A stretch of 47,761 nt of DNA from Desulfuromonadales bacterium (GTDB lineage: Bacteria; Desulfobacterota; Desulfuromonadia; Desulfuromonadales; BM103), in NCBI GenBank assembly GCA_030145205.1, contig JAQYVZ010000026.1:1-47761 (forward strand), given 5' to 3'. Every line of letters begins with the position of its first letter. Positions within the stretch are counted from its first letter, which is position 1. Below the pieces are notes generated by a model, which was not told the origin of the DNA, ran no database searches, and worked only from the letters and a program-made list of their open reading frames with translations. Made by a program: the position numbers and the translations under genes. This document shows, in pieces, positions 40,695 through 47,761 of this stretch.

Positions 40695-41623
40695 TGTTGG
40701 CCTCCATCGATATTGGCAGCAATACCGTCAGGTTGCTGATTGCTGAAGCCCGCTCAACCGGAGGGTTGCATCCGGTGCGTTACGAACGACGCATCACCCG
40801 CTTGGCCGGCGAGTTGAGCGATCGACATGGTTTGCACGCAGACGCGATGTCGCGGACTCTGACAGCGCTCGATGATTTTGGCGGCCTGTGCCGCGCATCT
40901 GGCGTTTCAGCCTGTCAGGCGGTCGGAACCGCAGCCTTTCGTCGTGCCGTCAACGGTCCGGTTTTTGCCGACCGTATATATGAGCAGACTGGTGTTCCCG
41001 TTAAAATTATTACCGGTGAGGAAGAAGCCCACCTGACGGCAGCGGGTGTCCAACTTGTTCTTACCGACCCTTCTGACAATCTCCTGATTTTCGACATCGG
41101 TGGCGGCAGTACGGAATTCATTCATGTTCTGAACGGTCGCGTGCAGTGGGTGGACAGCTTCCCCCTGGGTGTGGTGCGTCTTTGTGACGAGTTCGAGACC
41201 AGCGCTGCCATGGCCGATCAAATCCAGCTTCTGCTGAACAAACTCCCTGCCGAGATCCTGCGCCACGCCGGAACATTGACTCTGGTCGGGACTGCCGGAA
41301 CGGTCACAAGTCTGGCCGCAATGGAACTGGAAATGGTTCAATACGATTGGCGCCGTATCAACAATGCGGTCCTGCAGAGGACGAACCTGCAAGCGCTTCT
41401 GTCTCGCCTTGCGCCCATGACTCCTGCTCAAAGGGAGGCTCTGCCGGGATTGGAACCGGGTCGTGGTGATCTTATCCTGCCAGGCTTACAAATCGTCCTT
41501 GCTCTGCTCGAGATGTACCGCGCCGAATACTTGACTGTCAGCGATTTTGGGATTCTTGAAGGGGTGGCGCTGGAACTTGCTGGCGGTGGGTGTTTACAGA
41601 ATTTTCATCCTGCTCTGAATTGA
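40694..41623 (+). CDS. Ppx/GppA-family phosphatase
   Basis: A 309-residue enzyme of the actin/hsp70 fold that hydrolyses polyphosphate or pppGpp. The phosphate-1 motif is ASIDIGSNTVRLLIAEA at residues 3-19 and phosphate-2 is IFDIGGGSTEFIHV near 134-147, with LVGTAGTVTSLAAME near 201-215. It is the short form (about 300) without the C-terminal HD-like domain of E. coli Ppx. The start is GTG overlapping the upstream TAG by one base; a TTG directly after it is the alternative. Its link to the Pi transporter fits phosphate homeostasis. Confidence 0.9.
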   Translation: MLASIDIGSNTVRLLIAEARSTGGLHPVRYERRITRLAGELSDRHGLHADAMSRTLTALDDFGGLCRASGVSACQAVGTAAFRRAVNGPVFADRIYEQTGVPVKIITGEEEAHLTAAGVQLVLTDPSDNLLIFDIGGGSTEFIHVLNGRVQWVDSFPLGVVRLCDEFETSAAMADQIQLLLNKLPAEILRHAGTLTLVGTAGTVTSLAAMELEMVQYDWRRINNAVLQRTNLQALLSRLAPMTPAQREALPGLEPGRGDLILPGLQIVLALLEMYRAEYLTVSDFGILEGVALELAGGGCLQNFHPALN

Positions 41624-41648
41624 CAATTTCAGAGCAAGCGATTATGAT
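41611..41648 (+). promoter_or_regulatory. Promoter of the ior-paaK operon with an operator-like inverted repeat
   Basis: TTGACA at 41620-41625, a 17-base spacer and TATGAT at 41643-41648 make a strong promoter. A perfect 9-bp inverted repeat, TGCTCTGAA (41611-41619) and TTCAGAGCA (41628-41636), encloses the -35 box. No T run follows, so this is more likely an operator than a terminator. Confidence 0.7.
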
Positions 41649-41721
41649 CAAAAACCTTTGTATTTTCATTCTGTTAATTGCGAATTTCTCAAAATAAAAG
41701 CATTTTTTAAGGAAAGTTGAC

Positions 41722-43482
41722 ATGCAGAAAACGGTACTGTCTGGTAACGAGGCTTTCGCCCGTGCCGCTTATGAGGCTGGTGTCCAGGTTGCTTCGGCTT
41801 ATCCGGGAACGCCATCCACGGAAATTCTGGAAAATATTCATCAGTATGAGCGTATCGACGCGTCGTGGGCACCGAACGAAAAAGTCGCTCTCGAAGTTGG
41901 TATCGGTGCTTGTATGGGCGGCGCGCGCGCGCTGGTAACGATGAAGCATGTCGGGGTTAATGTTGCCGCCGACCCACTGTTTACTCTGTCGTACACCGGT
42001 GTTCGAGGTGGTCTGGTGCTGGTCGCTGCAGACGATCCTGAAATGCACTCTTCCCAGAATGAACAGGATAGCCGTCACTATGCACGTGCTGCGAAAGTGC
42101 CGATGTTTGATCCGGCCGACAGCCAGGAGGCTCTTGATTTCACCCGTCTCGCTTTTGCTGCCAGCGAAGAGTTTGATACCCCGATCATGATGCGCAGCAC
42201 GACCCGGATCTCACATTCCAAATCGGTCGTGACCCTGGGAGAGCCTGTTGAAGTCCTGCCCGCTACAGGGCTGACCCGTGACGCCAAGAAGTTTGTCATG
42301 CTGCCCGGCAACGCCCGCATCCGGCATCCTTTTGTCGAAGACCGCCTTGAGCGCATGGCGGAATGGGCCTGTGACCAGTCTTTTAATCGCATTGAGACAG
42401 GGCAGGGCGAGATCGGAATCATTACGGCAGGTGTTGCCTATCAGTATGCCCGCGAGGTTTTTCCGGATGCTGATATTTTGAAACTGGGACTGGTTCACCC
42501 TCTACCGAAACGACTGATCCGCGAATTTGCAGCACGCTATCAGACTCTTTATGTCATCGAGGAACTGGATCCAGTGATTGAAGAGCAGGTTCGTGCGATG
42601 GGGATTGACGTTGTCGGCAAAGAAAGAGTGCCGATCTGTGGAGAATTGACTCCCGGTCGGTTGCGCAAGGCCTTTGATCTGCCGATGGAGACGCCCCTGG
42701 CAGGGGAAGAGGGTCTGCCGCCGCGGCCGCCCAACATGTGTCCAGGATGCCCTCATCGCGGAGTATTCCATGCGCTGAATCGTCTCAAGGCATTCGTGAC
42801 TGGCGATATCGGCTGTTATACGCTTGGTTTCATGCCACCTCTGTCGGCGATGGACACCTGCATCTGTATGGGTGCCAGCATCGGTAATGCCACCGGGCTC
42901 AGCAAAGTGCTTGAGGCAGAGGACCAACAAAAAGTTGTTGCCGTAATCGGCGATTCGACCTTCCTGCATACCGGCGTCAATGGCCTGATGGATATGGTTT
43001 ACAACCAGTCGCCGGCAACAGTCATCATTCTGGACAACAGTACGACTGGCATGACCGGCCGTCAGGACAACCCCTCCACCGGTTACACGCTGTCTGGTGA
43101 AAAGACCTATCAAGTTGACCTTGAGGCACTCTGCCGTTCTTTGGGCGTGACCAGCGTACGGACGGTTGACCCTTACCAGATGGACGAAACCCGTCAGACT
43201 ATTCGTGAGGAGATGGCGCGGCCGGAAACGTCTGTTGTGATCACCCGACGTCCCTGCGTGCTGATCAAGCACGACGTCCTTGAAAATAAGCCCCCTTTGT
43301 TTGTCGATGCTGAAAAATGTACGGCTTGCAAGGCCTGCCTGAAGCTGGGATGCCCGGCGATTGAGTGGGAGCCGGGCGAAGGGGAGTCAAAAGGTTATGC
43401 CAAGGTAGACCGGATGCTGTGTACCGGTTGCGGCATCTGTGAACAAGTTTGTAAATTTGGTGCATTTGGAGTCTGCTCATGA
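41722..43482 (+). CDS. iorA: Indolepyruvate ferredoxin oxidoreductase, alpha subunit
   Basis: A 586-residue thiamine-diphosphate enzyme that oxidises aryl pyruvates to aryl-acetyl-CoA with ferredoxin as acceptor. The N-terminal pyrimidine-binding domain starts LSGNEAFARAAYEAGV with SAYPGTPSTEI. The pyrophosphate-binding region has CPGCPHRG near 339, GDIGCYTLG near 359 and GDSTFLHTGVNGLM near 413-426. The C-terminal ferredoxin domain carries two cluster motifs, CTACKACLKLGCPAI and CTGCGICEQVCKFG, for two [4Fe-4S] clusters. AAGGAAAG precedes the ATG. It overlaps iorB by four bases. The substrates are the transamination products of Trp, Phe and Tyr. Confidence 0.95.
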   Translation: MQKTVLSGNEAFARAAYEAGVQVASAYPGTPSTEILENIHQYERIDASWAPNEKVALEVGIGACMGGARALVTMKHVGVNVAADPLFTLSYTGVRGGLVLVAADDPEMHSSQNEQDSRHYARAAKVPMFDPADSQEALDFTRLAFAASEEFDTPIMMRSTTRISHSKSVVTLGEPVEVLPATGLTRDAKKFVMLPGNARIRHPFVEDRLERMAEWACDQSFNRIETGQGEIGIITAGVAYQYAREVFPDADILKLGLVHPLPKRLIREFAARYQTLYVIEELDPVIEEQVRAMGIDVVGKERVPICGELTPGRLRKAFDLPMETPLAGEEGLPPRPPNMCPGCPHRGVFHALNRLKAFVTGDIGCYTLGFMPPLSAMDTCICMGASIGNATGLSKVLEAEDQQKVVAVIGDSTFLHTGVNGLMDMVYNQSPATVIILDNSTTGMTGRQDNPSTGYTLSGEKTYQVDLEALCRSLGVTSVRTVDPYQMDETRQTIREEMARPETSVVITRRPCVLIKHDVLENKPPLFVDAEKCTACKACLKLGCPAIEWEPGEGESKGYAKVDRMLCTGCGICEQVCKFGAFGVCS

Positions 43483-44063
43483 TGAACGATAAAGTAACCA
43501 ATATCCTCATGGCCGGGGTCGGTGGACAGGGTACGCTGCTGGCCAGTGAAATCCTTTCAGAGGTTCTGATGCAAGCCGGCTATGATGTCAAAAAAGCTGA
43601 AGTGCATGGCATGGCCCAGCGCGGCGGCAGTGTGGTCTCGCATGTCAGGTTTGGCAAAAAGGTCTATTCTGCGATTATCCCCGAAGGTGATGCAGACGTG
43701 TTGTTTGGCTTTGAGCTGCTCGAAACCTACCGCTATCTGCCGCTGGTTTCACCGCGGGGGACGGTCGTCGTCAATAACCTGAGGATCGCACCACCTTCAG
43801 TCGCGCTTGGTCAGGAAGCCTATCCGCAGGACATCCCGGCAAAGCTGCGTGGTCAGATTGACGATGTGCGGGTGGTTGACGGTCTGCAGTTGGCCGAAAA
43901 GGCGGGGAACCCGCGGACCGTAAATACTGTGTTGCTCGGGACGCTTTCCAACCTTTTGGAACCTGCTGAGGAGCAATGGCTTGCGGCAATTAAGGCTCTG
44001 GTGCCGGAAAAGTTTCTCCAGGTTAACCTAGACGCTTTCAAACTGGGGCGGATGGTCAAATAG
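43479..44063 (+). CDS. iorB: Indolepyruvate ferredoxin oxidoreductase, beta subunit
   Basis: A 194-residue gamma-type subunit of the 2-oxoacid:ferredoxin oxidoreductase family. NILMAGVGGQGTLLASEILSE near residues 7-27 and EVHGMAQRGGSVVSHVRFG near 43-61 are the conserved blocks. It completes the alpha-beta complex with IorA and takes part in CoA-dependent release of product. The start overlaps the iorA stop as ATGA; the second ATG three bases later is also possible. The gene is followed after 42 bases by paaK. Confidence 0.94.
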   Translation: MMNDKVTNILMAGVGGQGTLLASEILSEVLMQAGYDVKKAEVHGMAQRGGSVVSHVRFGKKVYSAIIPEGDADVLFGFELLETYRYLPLVSPRGTVVVNNLRIAPPSVALGQEAYPQDIPAKLRGQIDDVRVVDGLQLAEKAGNPRTVNTVLLGTLSNLLEPAEEQWLAAIKALVPEKFLQVNLDAFKLGRMVK

Positions 44064-44105
44064 GCAAGAGAGTGGCGTTGTATCGAGTGACGAGAGGGAA
44101 AAGCG

Positions 44106-45407
44106 ATGATCTGGAACGACGAATTTGAAACCTTGCCGAGAGAGGCGATTGAATCTCTCCAGTTGAAGCGGCTGCAGCAAACTCTGGAACGCGTGCATGC
44201 AACGGTACCTTTCTATCGTGAACAGTTCGCAAAGGCCGGCGTAAACCTGGAACAGATCAAGAGCCTGGAGGATCTGCAGCGCCTGCCGTTTACGCTCAAG
44301 CAGGATATGCGGGACAACTACCCCTACGGCTTGTTCGCCGCTCCCCTGGATCAGATTGTCCGCATCCATGCGTCGTCCGGCACCACCGGCAAGCCGACCG
44401 TGGTCGGTTACACCCGTCGTGATATCGACAACTGGACCGAGATGATGGCCCGCTCCTTTTCTGCGGCCGGCGCTCATCGCGGTGATGTGATCCACAACGC
44501 CTACGGTTACGGTTTGTTCACCGGCGGTCTCGGTGCCCATTACGGCGCGGAGAAGATCGGCGCTTCGGTTATCCCGATGTCGGGAGGAAACTCGAAGAAA
44601 CAGTTGATGATCATGCAGGACTTCGGCTCGACGGTTTTGACCTGCACCCCGTCTTACTGCCTCTATCTGGCTGAAATCGCAGCGGAAGAAGGGATTGATA
44701 TCCGTTCTCTCAAGCTCGAAGTCGGTATCCTCGGCGCTGAGCCATGGTCTGAAAAGATGCGTGACGAAATCCAGGAAAAAGTTGGTATTCGTGCCATCGA
44801 CATCTATGGACTGTCGGAGATTCTTGGTCCTGGCGTCGGCATTGAGTGTATCGAGGCGCAGTCCGGTCTGCATATCTGGGAAGACCATTTCATTGTGGAA
44901 ATCATTGATCCGGATACGTGCGAAGTCTTGCCGGTTGGCGAACAGGGTGAACTGGTGATTACGACGATCACCAAGGAAGGTATCCCGATGATTCGCTATC
45001 GAACCCGCGACATCACCCGGATCATCGCCGAACCGTGCATTTGCGGACGGACCCATCGCCGGTTGCAGCGAATGAGCGGCCGCTCTGATGATATGCTGAT
45101 TATTCGCGGTGTTAACGTCTTCCCCTCACAGATCGAGAGCGTTCTGATGAGCATCGAAGGGGTTGAGCCGCACTACATGCTGATTGTTGACCGCGACGAG
45201 AACCTGGACACGCTTGAGGTTCAGGTTGAGGTGAACGAGAAGACCTTCTCGGATGAGATCAAGGTCCTGCAGAAGATGTCCCGCACCATCCAGGATGCCA
45301 TTAAAGACATGCTGGGCATTACTTGTCGCGTCAGACTGGTTGAACCGAAAACGATTGCCCGGAGCGAGGGGAAGTCGCAGCGGGTCATCGATAACCGCCC
45401 GAAATAG
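44106..45407 (+). CDS. paaK: Phenylacetate-CoA ligase family enzyme, first copy
   Basis: A 433-residue AMP-forming ligase that joins aryl acetates (phenylacetate, perhaps indoleacetate) to CoA. The ATP motif [15 protein letters not shown] lies near residues 92-106, the adenine-site [11 protein letters not shown] near 236-246, and [13 protein letters not shown] and [20 protein letters not shown] at the domain hinge. A zinc or structural cysteine pair sits in CICGR. GAGGG precedes the ATG. It follows iorAB, which makes the same class of CoA thioester from the 2-oxoacid. The two enzymes may act on successive steps or in salvage of free acid. Confidence 0.93.
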   Translation: MIWNDEFETLPREAIESLQLKRLQQTLERVHATVPFYREQFAKAGVNLEQIKSLEDLQRLPFTLKQDMRDNYPYGLFAAPLDQIVRIHASSGTTGKPTVVGYTRRDIDNWTEMMARSFSAAGAHRGDVIHNAYGYGLFTGGLGAHYGAEKIGASVIPMSGGNSKKQLMIMQDFGSTVLTCTPSYCLYLAEIAAEEGIDIRSLKLEVGILGAEPWSEKMRDEIQEKVGIRAIDIYGLSEILGPGVGIECIEAQSGLHIWEDHFIVEIIDPDTCEVLPVGEQGELVITTITKEGIPMIRYRTRDITRIIAEPCICGRTHRRLQRMSGRSDDMLIIRGVNVFPSQIESVLMSIEGVEPHYMLIVDRDENLDTLEVQVEVNEKTFSDEIKVLQKMSRTIQDAIKDMLGITCRVRLVEPKTIARSEGKSQRVIDNRPK

Positions 45408-45421
45408 AGGAGGTTTATGTT

Positions 45422-45853
45422 ATGAAAGTCACGCAAATATCGATTTTTATTGAGAACAAGTCGGGTCGTCTGGCTGAAGTCAGCCGGGTGTTGGGAGAGA
45501 CGGGCGTTAATATCAGGGCTTTATCGCTGGCCGACACCTCCGATTTCGGGATTTTACGCCTGATTGTCGACAATACGGATCTGGCAAAAGAGACCTTGAA
45601 GGAATGTGGTTTTACTGTCAGCAAAACGGAAGTGGTTGCTGTCGAGGTTCCGGATCGACCCGGTGGCCTATCGTCTATCCTGCAGGTGCTCGACGAAGCC
45701 AATGTCAACGTTGAGTACATGTATGCCTTCGTTGAGCGCAGCGCTGGTAACGCCGTTATCATCTTCCGTTTCGATGATGTTGACCAGGCAATCGAGGTTC
45801 TTCAAGCGAACAAAATCACCGTTCTTCCGGGAGAACGTATCTACGGAATCTGA
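45422..45853 (+). CDS. Tandem ACT-domain protein
   Basis: A 143-residue protein made of two ACT domains. The first (about 3-68) begins [30 protein letters not shown] and the second (about 70-140) begins [32 protein letters not shown] domains bind amino acids, and proteins like this often dimerise as sensors or as regulators of partner enzymes. Between two aryl-acetate ligase genes in an aromatic amino acid operon it may sense phenylalanine, tyrosine or tryptophan. GGAGG eight bases upstream fixes the ATG. Confidence 0.9.
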   Translation: MKVTQISIFIENKSGRLAEVSRVLGETGVNIRALSLADTSDFGILRLIVDNTDLAKETLKECGFTVSKTEVVAVEVPDRPGGLSSILQVLDEANVNVEYMYAFVERSAGNAVIIFRFDDVDQAIEVLQANKITVLPGERIYGI

Positions 45854-45909
45854 TGTTTTTTCGCAATGTTGACTTAGAGTAATTAAAGTAAACAGTTAAA
45901 GTGAATGCA

Positions 45910-47217
45910 ATGATTGAGCATAGAATATGGGATCCGCTGCACGAGAGCCTGGAGCGGCCAGATATTGAGCGGCTTCAGCTTGAGCGGCTCAAGAACATCT
46001 TGCGCCGGGTCAGCCAGGTCCCCTGTTATCGGGATAAGTTTAAAGAGGCCGGAGTAGGGCCAGACGATGTCCATTCTTTGCAGGATATTGCCAAGTTTCC
46101 CTTTACGATCAAGGACGATTTGCGCCTGAATTATCCCTACGGAATGTTTGCTGTTCCGATGAAGGATGTGGTTCGGATTCACTCTTCGTCCGGTACGACG
46201 GGTAAACCGACCGTAGTGGGATACTCCCGCAAGGACTTGAATGACTGGTCCGGACTGGTGGCCCGTTTTATGACCGCTGCCGGCGTCACGTCAGAGGATA
46301 TTGTCCATATTGCCTTTGGCTACGGTCTGTTCACTGGCGCCTTCGGCCTGCATTATGGGGCTGAAAAGATCGGTGCCGCGGTCATCCCCATGTCGGGTGG
46401 CAACACCGAACGGCAGATCATGATTCTGAAGGACTACGGGGCAACGGCTCTGGTTTGTACGCCGTCTTATGCACTGACCCTGGCTGATCGCATTGAAAAA
46501 ATGGGTGAGGACCCAAGACGTCTGAGCCTGAAGGTCGGCCTGTTTGGCGGTGAGCCCTGGAGTGAGGAGATGCGCCGCGAGATCGAGGAGCGCCTGGATA
46601 TCGTGGCTACAGACAATTACGGCCTGTCCGAAATCATGGGTCCGGGGGTTGCCGGAGAGTGTCTCGAAAAGACGGGCATGCACATCTTTGAAGATCATTT
46701 TCTACCCGAAATCATTGATCCCGACACGGGAGAAGTTTTACCGCCGGGTGAGAAGGGCGAGCTCGTTCTGACCAACCTGGTTCAGGAAGCAATTCCGCTT
46801 ATCCGTTACCGAACTCGGGACATAACCCGCCTGCACTATGAAAAGTGCCGTTGTGGCCGCACCCTGGTGCGGATGGACAAAACCATGGGCCGCAGCGACG
46901 ATATGCTGATTATTAAGGGTGTCAACGTCTTCCCGACGCAGATCGAAGAGGTGTTGTTCCAGGTTGAAGGGTGCGAGCCTCATTACCAGCTGATTGTCGA
47001 TCGGGTTGGATCTACCGACACGCTTGAGGTCCAGGTTGAAGTTAACGAACATATCTTCTTCGATGAGATGCGCAAGCAACGCGCTTTCGTGGACATGGTT
47101 GAGAAGAAGTTGGCGACGACCATTGGTCTGCACGCCAAGGTTAAACTGGTTGAACCTTCGGCGATAACACGCCACGAAGGGAAGGCTCAGAGGGTCATTG
47201 ATAAACGCTCTCTGTAG
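45910..47217 (+). CDS. paaK: Phenylacetate-CoA ligase family enzyme, second copy
   Basis: A 435-residue paralog of the ligase at 44106, alike along its length. The ATP motif [15 protein letters not shown] lies near residues 95-109, [11 protein letters not shown] near 238, and [21 protein letters not shown] and [20 protein letters not shown] follow. I prefer the ATG at 45910, which aligns with the start of the first copy, over a GTG at 45901; neither has a strong ribosome site. The two copies may differ in substrate, for instance phenyl- and indole- or hydroxyphenylacetate. No terminator separates it from the ACT gene. Confidence 0.92.
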   Translation: MIEHRIWDPLHESLERPDIERLQLERLKNILRRVSQVPCYRDKFKEAGVGPDDVHSLQDIAKFPFTIKDDLRLNYPYGMFAVPMKDVVRIHSSSGTTGKPTVVGYSRKDLNDWSGLVARFMTAAGVTSEDIVHIAFGYGLFTGAFGLHYGAEKIGAAVIPMSGGNTERQIMILKDYGATALVCTPSYALTLADRIEKMGEDPRRLSLKVGLFGGEPWSEEMRREIEERLDIVATDNYGLSEIMGPGVAGECLEKTGMHIFEDHFLPEIIDPDTGEVLPPGEKGELVLTNLVQEAIPLIRYRTRDITRLHYEKCRCGRTLVRMDKTMGRSDDMLIIKGVNVFPTQIEEVLFQVEGCEPHYQLIVDRVGSTDTLEVQVEVNEHIFFDEMRKQRAFVDMVEKKLATTIGLHAKVKLVEPSAITRHEGKAQRVIDKRSL

Positions 47218-47273
47218 AGATAACATATTGTTTTTATTGGAGTAATTGTCTTGTTTGGTGTTGTTTAAATCGC

Positions 47274-47302
47274 TTGACAACCTCGTACAAATAAAGCATA
47301 AT
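47274..47302 (+). promoter_or_regulatory. Promoter of tRNA-Pro
   Basis: A consensus TTGACA at 47274-47279, a 17-base spacer and CATAAT at 47297-47302. The leader before the mature tRNA is about 80 bases. Confidence 0.75.
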
Positions 47303-47390
47303 TCGCATTCGTTGTTTGACGGGGCGTAGAGTAGCCTGTAGCCTTTTTCGGGGCAGGCCAATAAGTAAGTAACAGCTTAATTGCTGCAAT

Positions 47391-47467
47391 CGGGATGTGG
47401 CGCAGTCTGGTAGCGCACTTGACTGGGGGTCAAGGGGCCGTAGGTTCAAATCCTATCATCCCGACCA
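47391..47467 (+). tRNA. tRNA-Pro (anticodon GGG)
   Basis: A complete 77-base tRNA with encoded CCA. The acceptor stem is CGGGATG/CATCCCG, the D stem GCGC/GCGC, and the anticodon stem CTTGA/TCAAG with loop CTGGGGG (anticodon GGG). The T stem is GTAGG/CCTAT with loop TTCAAAT. It reads CCC and CCU codons. Confidence 0.97.
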
Positions 47468-47473
47468 TAATGA

Positions 47474-47504
47474 AAGCCCACTGAATAATCAGTGGGCTTT
47501 TTTG
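47474..47504 (+). terminator. Terminator of tRNA-Pro
   Basis: AAGCCCACTGA (47474-47484) pairs perfectly with TCAGTGGGCTT (47489-47499) around a 4-base loop, followed by a T run. Confidence 0.93.
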
Positions 47505-47761
47505 TATCAATCTTGTCACAAATCTTCTCAGGCATATATCTTAATATTGCTGACTGATATCTAAGATCTCAAGCATCCTTCCGTAAACTTCCCCTGGAAT
47601 TACAATTTATAATTAGAGAGCAGGGGTGCTTGAAATTTTCATAATCATGCAATCTGTCTGTTTGGAATAACTTGACTTACCGCTTTGGCCAATCTCAATA
47701 TATAACGTCGCATAATATATATTATGTAAACTTTTGTATTGCTATGCAATGTGAAAGTTTA
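47505..47761. other. AT-rich non-coding end of the window
   Basis: No gene is supported here. An imperfect long inverted repeat (TCAAGCA at 47569-47575 with TGCTTGA at 47627-47633, and CCCCTG with CAGGGG inside) is the only structure. The drop in GC directly after a tRNA is compatible with the edge of an integrated element, but too little is visible. Confidence 0.4.

Noticed and set aside
1-47761. CRISPR arrays, insertion sequences, prophage genes and classic defence operons
   Set aside because: No regularly spaced repeats, transposase or integrase motifs, phage structural genes or defence-specific domains were found. The helicase-nuclease pair at 25423-31498 fits DNA end repair better.

Overview
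The window looks like the chromosome of a Desulfuromonadales/Geobacterales-type bacterium (Desulfobacterota). This is an inference from gene content: an IorAB / phenylacetate-CoA ligase operon, a GSU3473-type small protein, REC-PilZ proteins behind GEMM-type riboswitches, a TIGR03623-type nuclease paired with an AddA-like helicase, and a probable selenoprotein. Coding density is high on both strands. I see no insertion sequence, prophage, rRNA or CRISPR array.

Layout. 1-1.5 kb: the end of an unknown gene closed by two terminators, a zinc-ribbon protein and a degenerate tRNA-Pro. 1.5-7.1 kb: RhlE helicase, a SpoU methyltransferase, a DUF815 ATPase, a spermidine-synthase-like protein and a TVP38 membrane protein. 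7.2-16.8 kb: a cyclic-di-GMP neighbourhood with an HD-GYP phosphodiesterase and lipoprotein, two copies of the unit [promoter, GEMM-I riboswitch, terminator, REC-PilZ gene], a GspE/PilB-type ATPase, two membrane proteins and a beta-barrel protein. 16.9-22.5 kb: LemA, an unknown protein, a Cache-PAS-PAS sensor without an output domain, chorismate synthase, and a DUF4197 protein behind a long structured leader. 22.8-25.4 kb: a secreted protein, a rhodanese whose apparent stop is probably a selenocysteine codon, an FKBP and a VanZ-like protein. 25.4-31.5 kb: an AddB/AddA-like nuclease-helicase pair. 31.5-38.8 kb: a GSU3473-type protein, another FKBP, Prc protease, bioBD with a BirA-type operator, tandem XRE-cupin regulators, HU and a lone cNMP-binding protein. 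39-41.6 kb: a Na/Pi cotransporter with a PhoU-like tail, coupled to Ppx/GppA. 41.6-47.2 kb: iorA-iorB-paaK-ACT-paaK, for aryl-pyruvate/aryl-acetate metabolism. 47.3-47.5 kb: tRNA-Pro(GGG).

How genes work together. The two riboswitch units combine an RNA sensor of cyclic di-GMP with a protein that carries a domain family binding the same messenger, beside an HD-GYP enzyme of the type that degrades it. The Pi transporter and polyphosphate/ppGpp phosphatase form a phosphate unit. IorAB and the two ligases offer an oxidative and an ATP-dependent route to aryl-acetyl-CoA.

The observations most worth following are the duplicated riboswitch/REC-PilZ unit, the selenocysteine rhodanese with its SECIS-like hairpin, the structured DUF4197 leader, and inverted repeats sitting on or next to the -35 boxes of several promoters.
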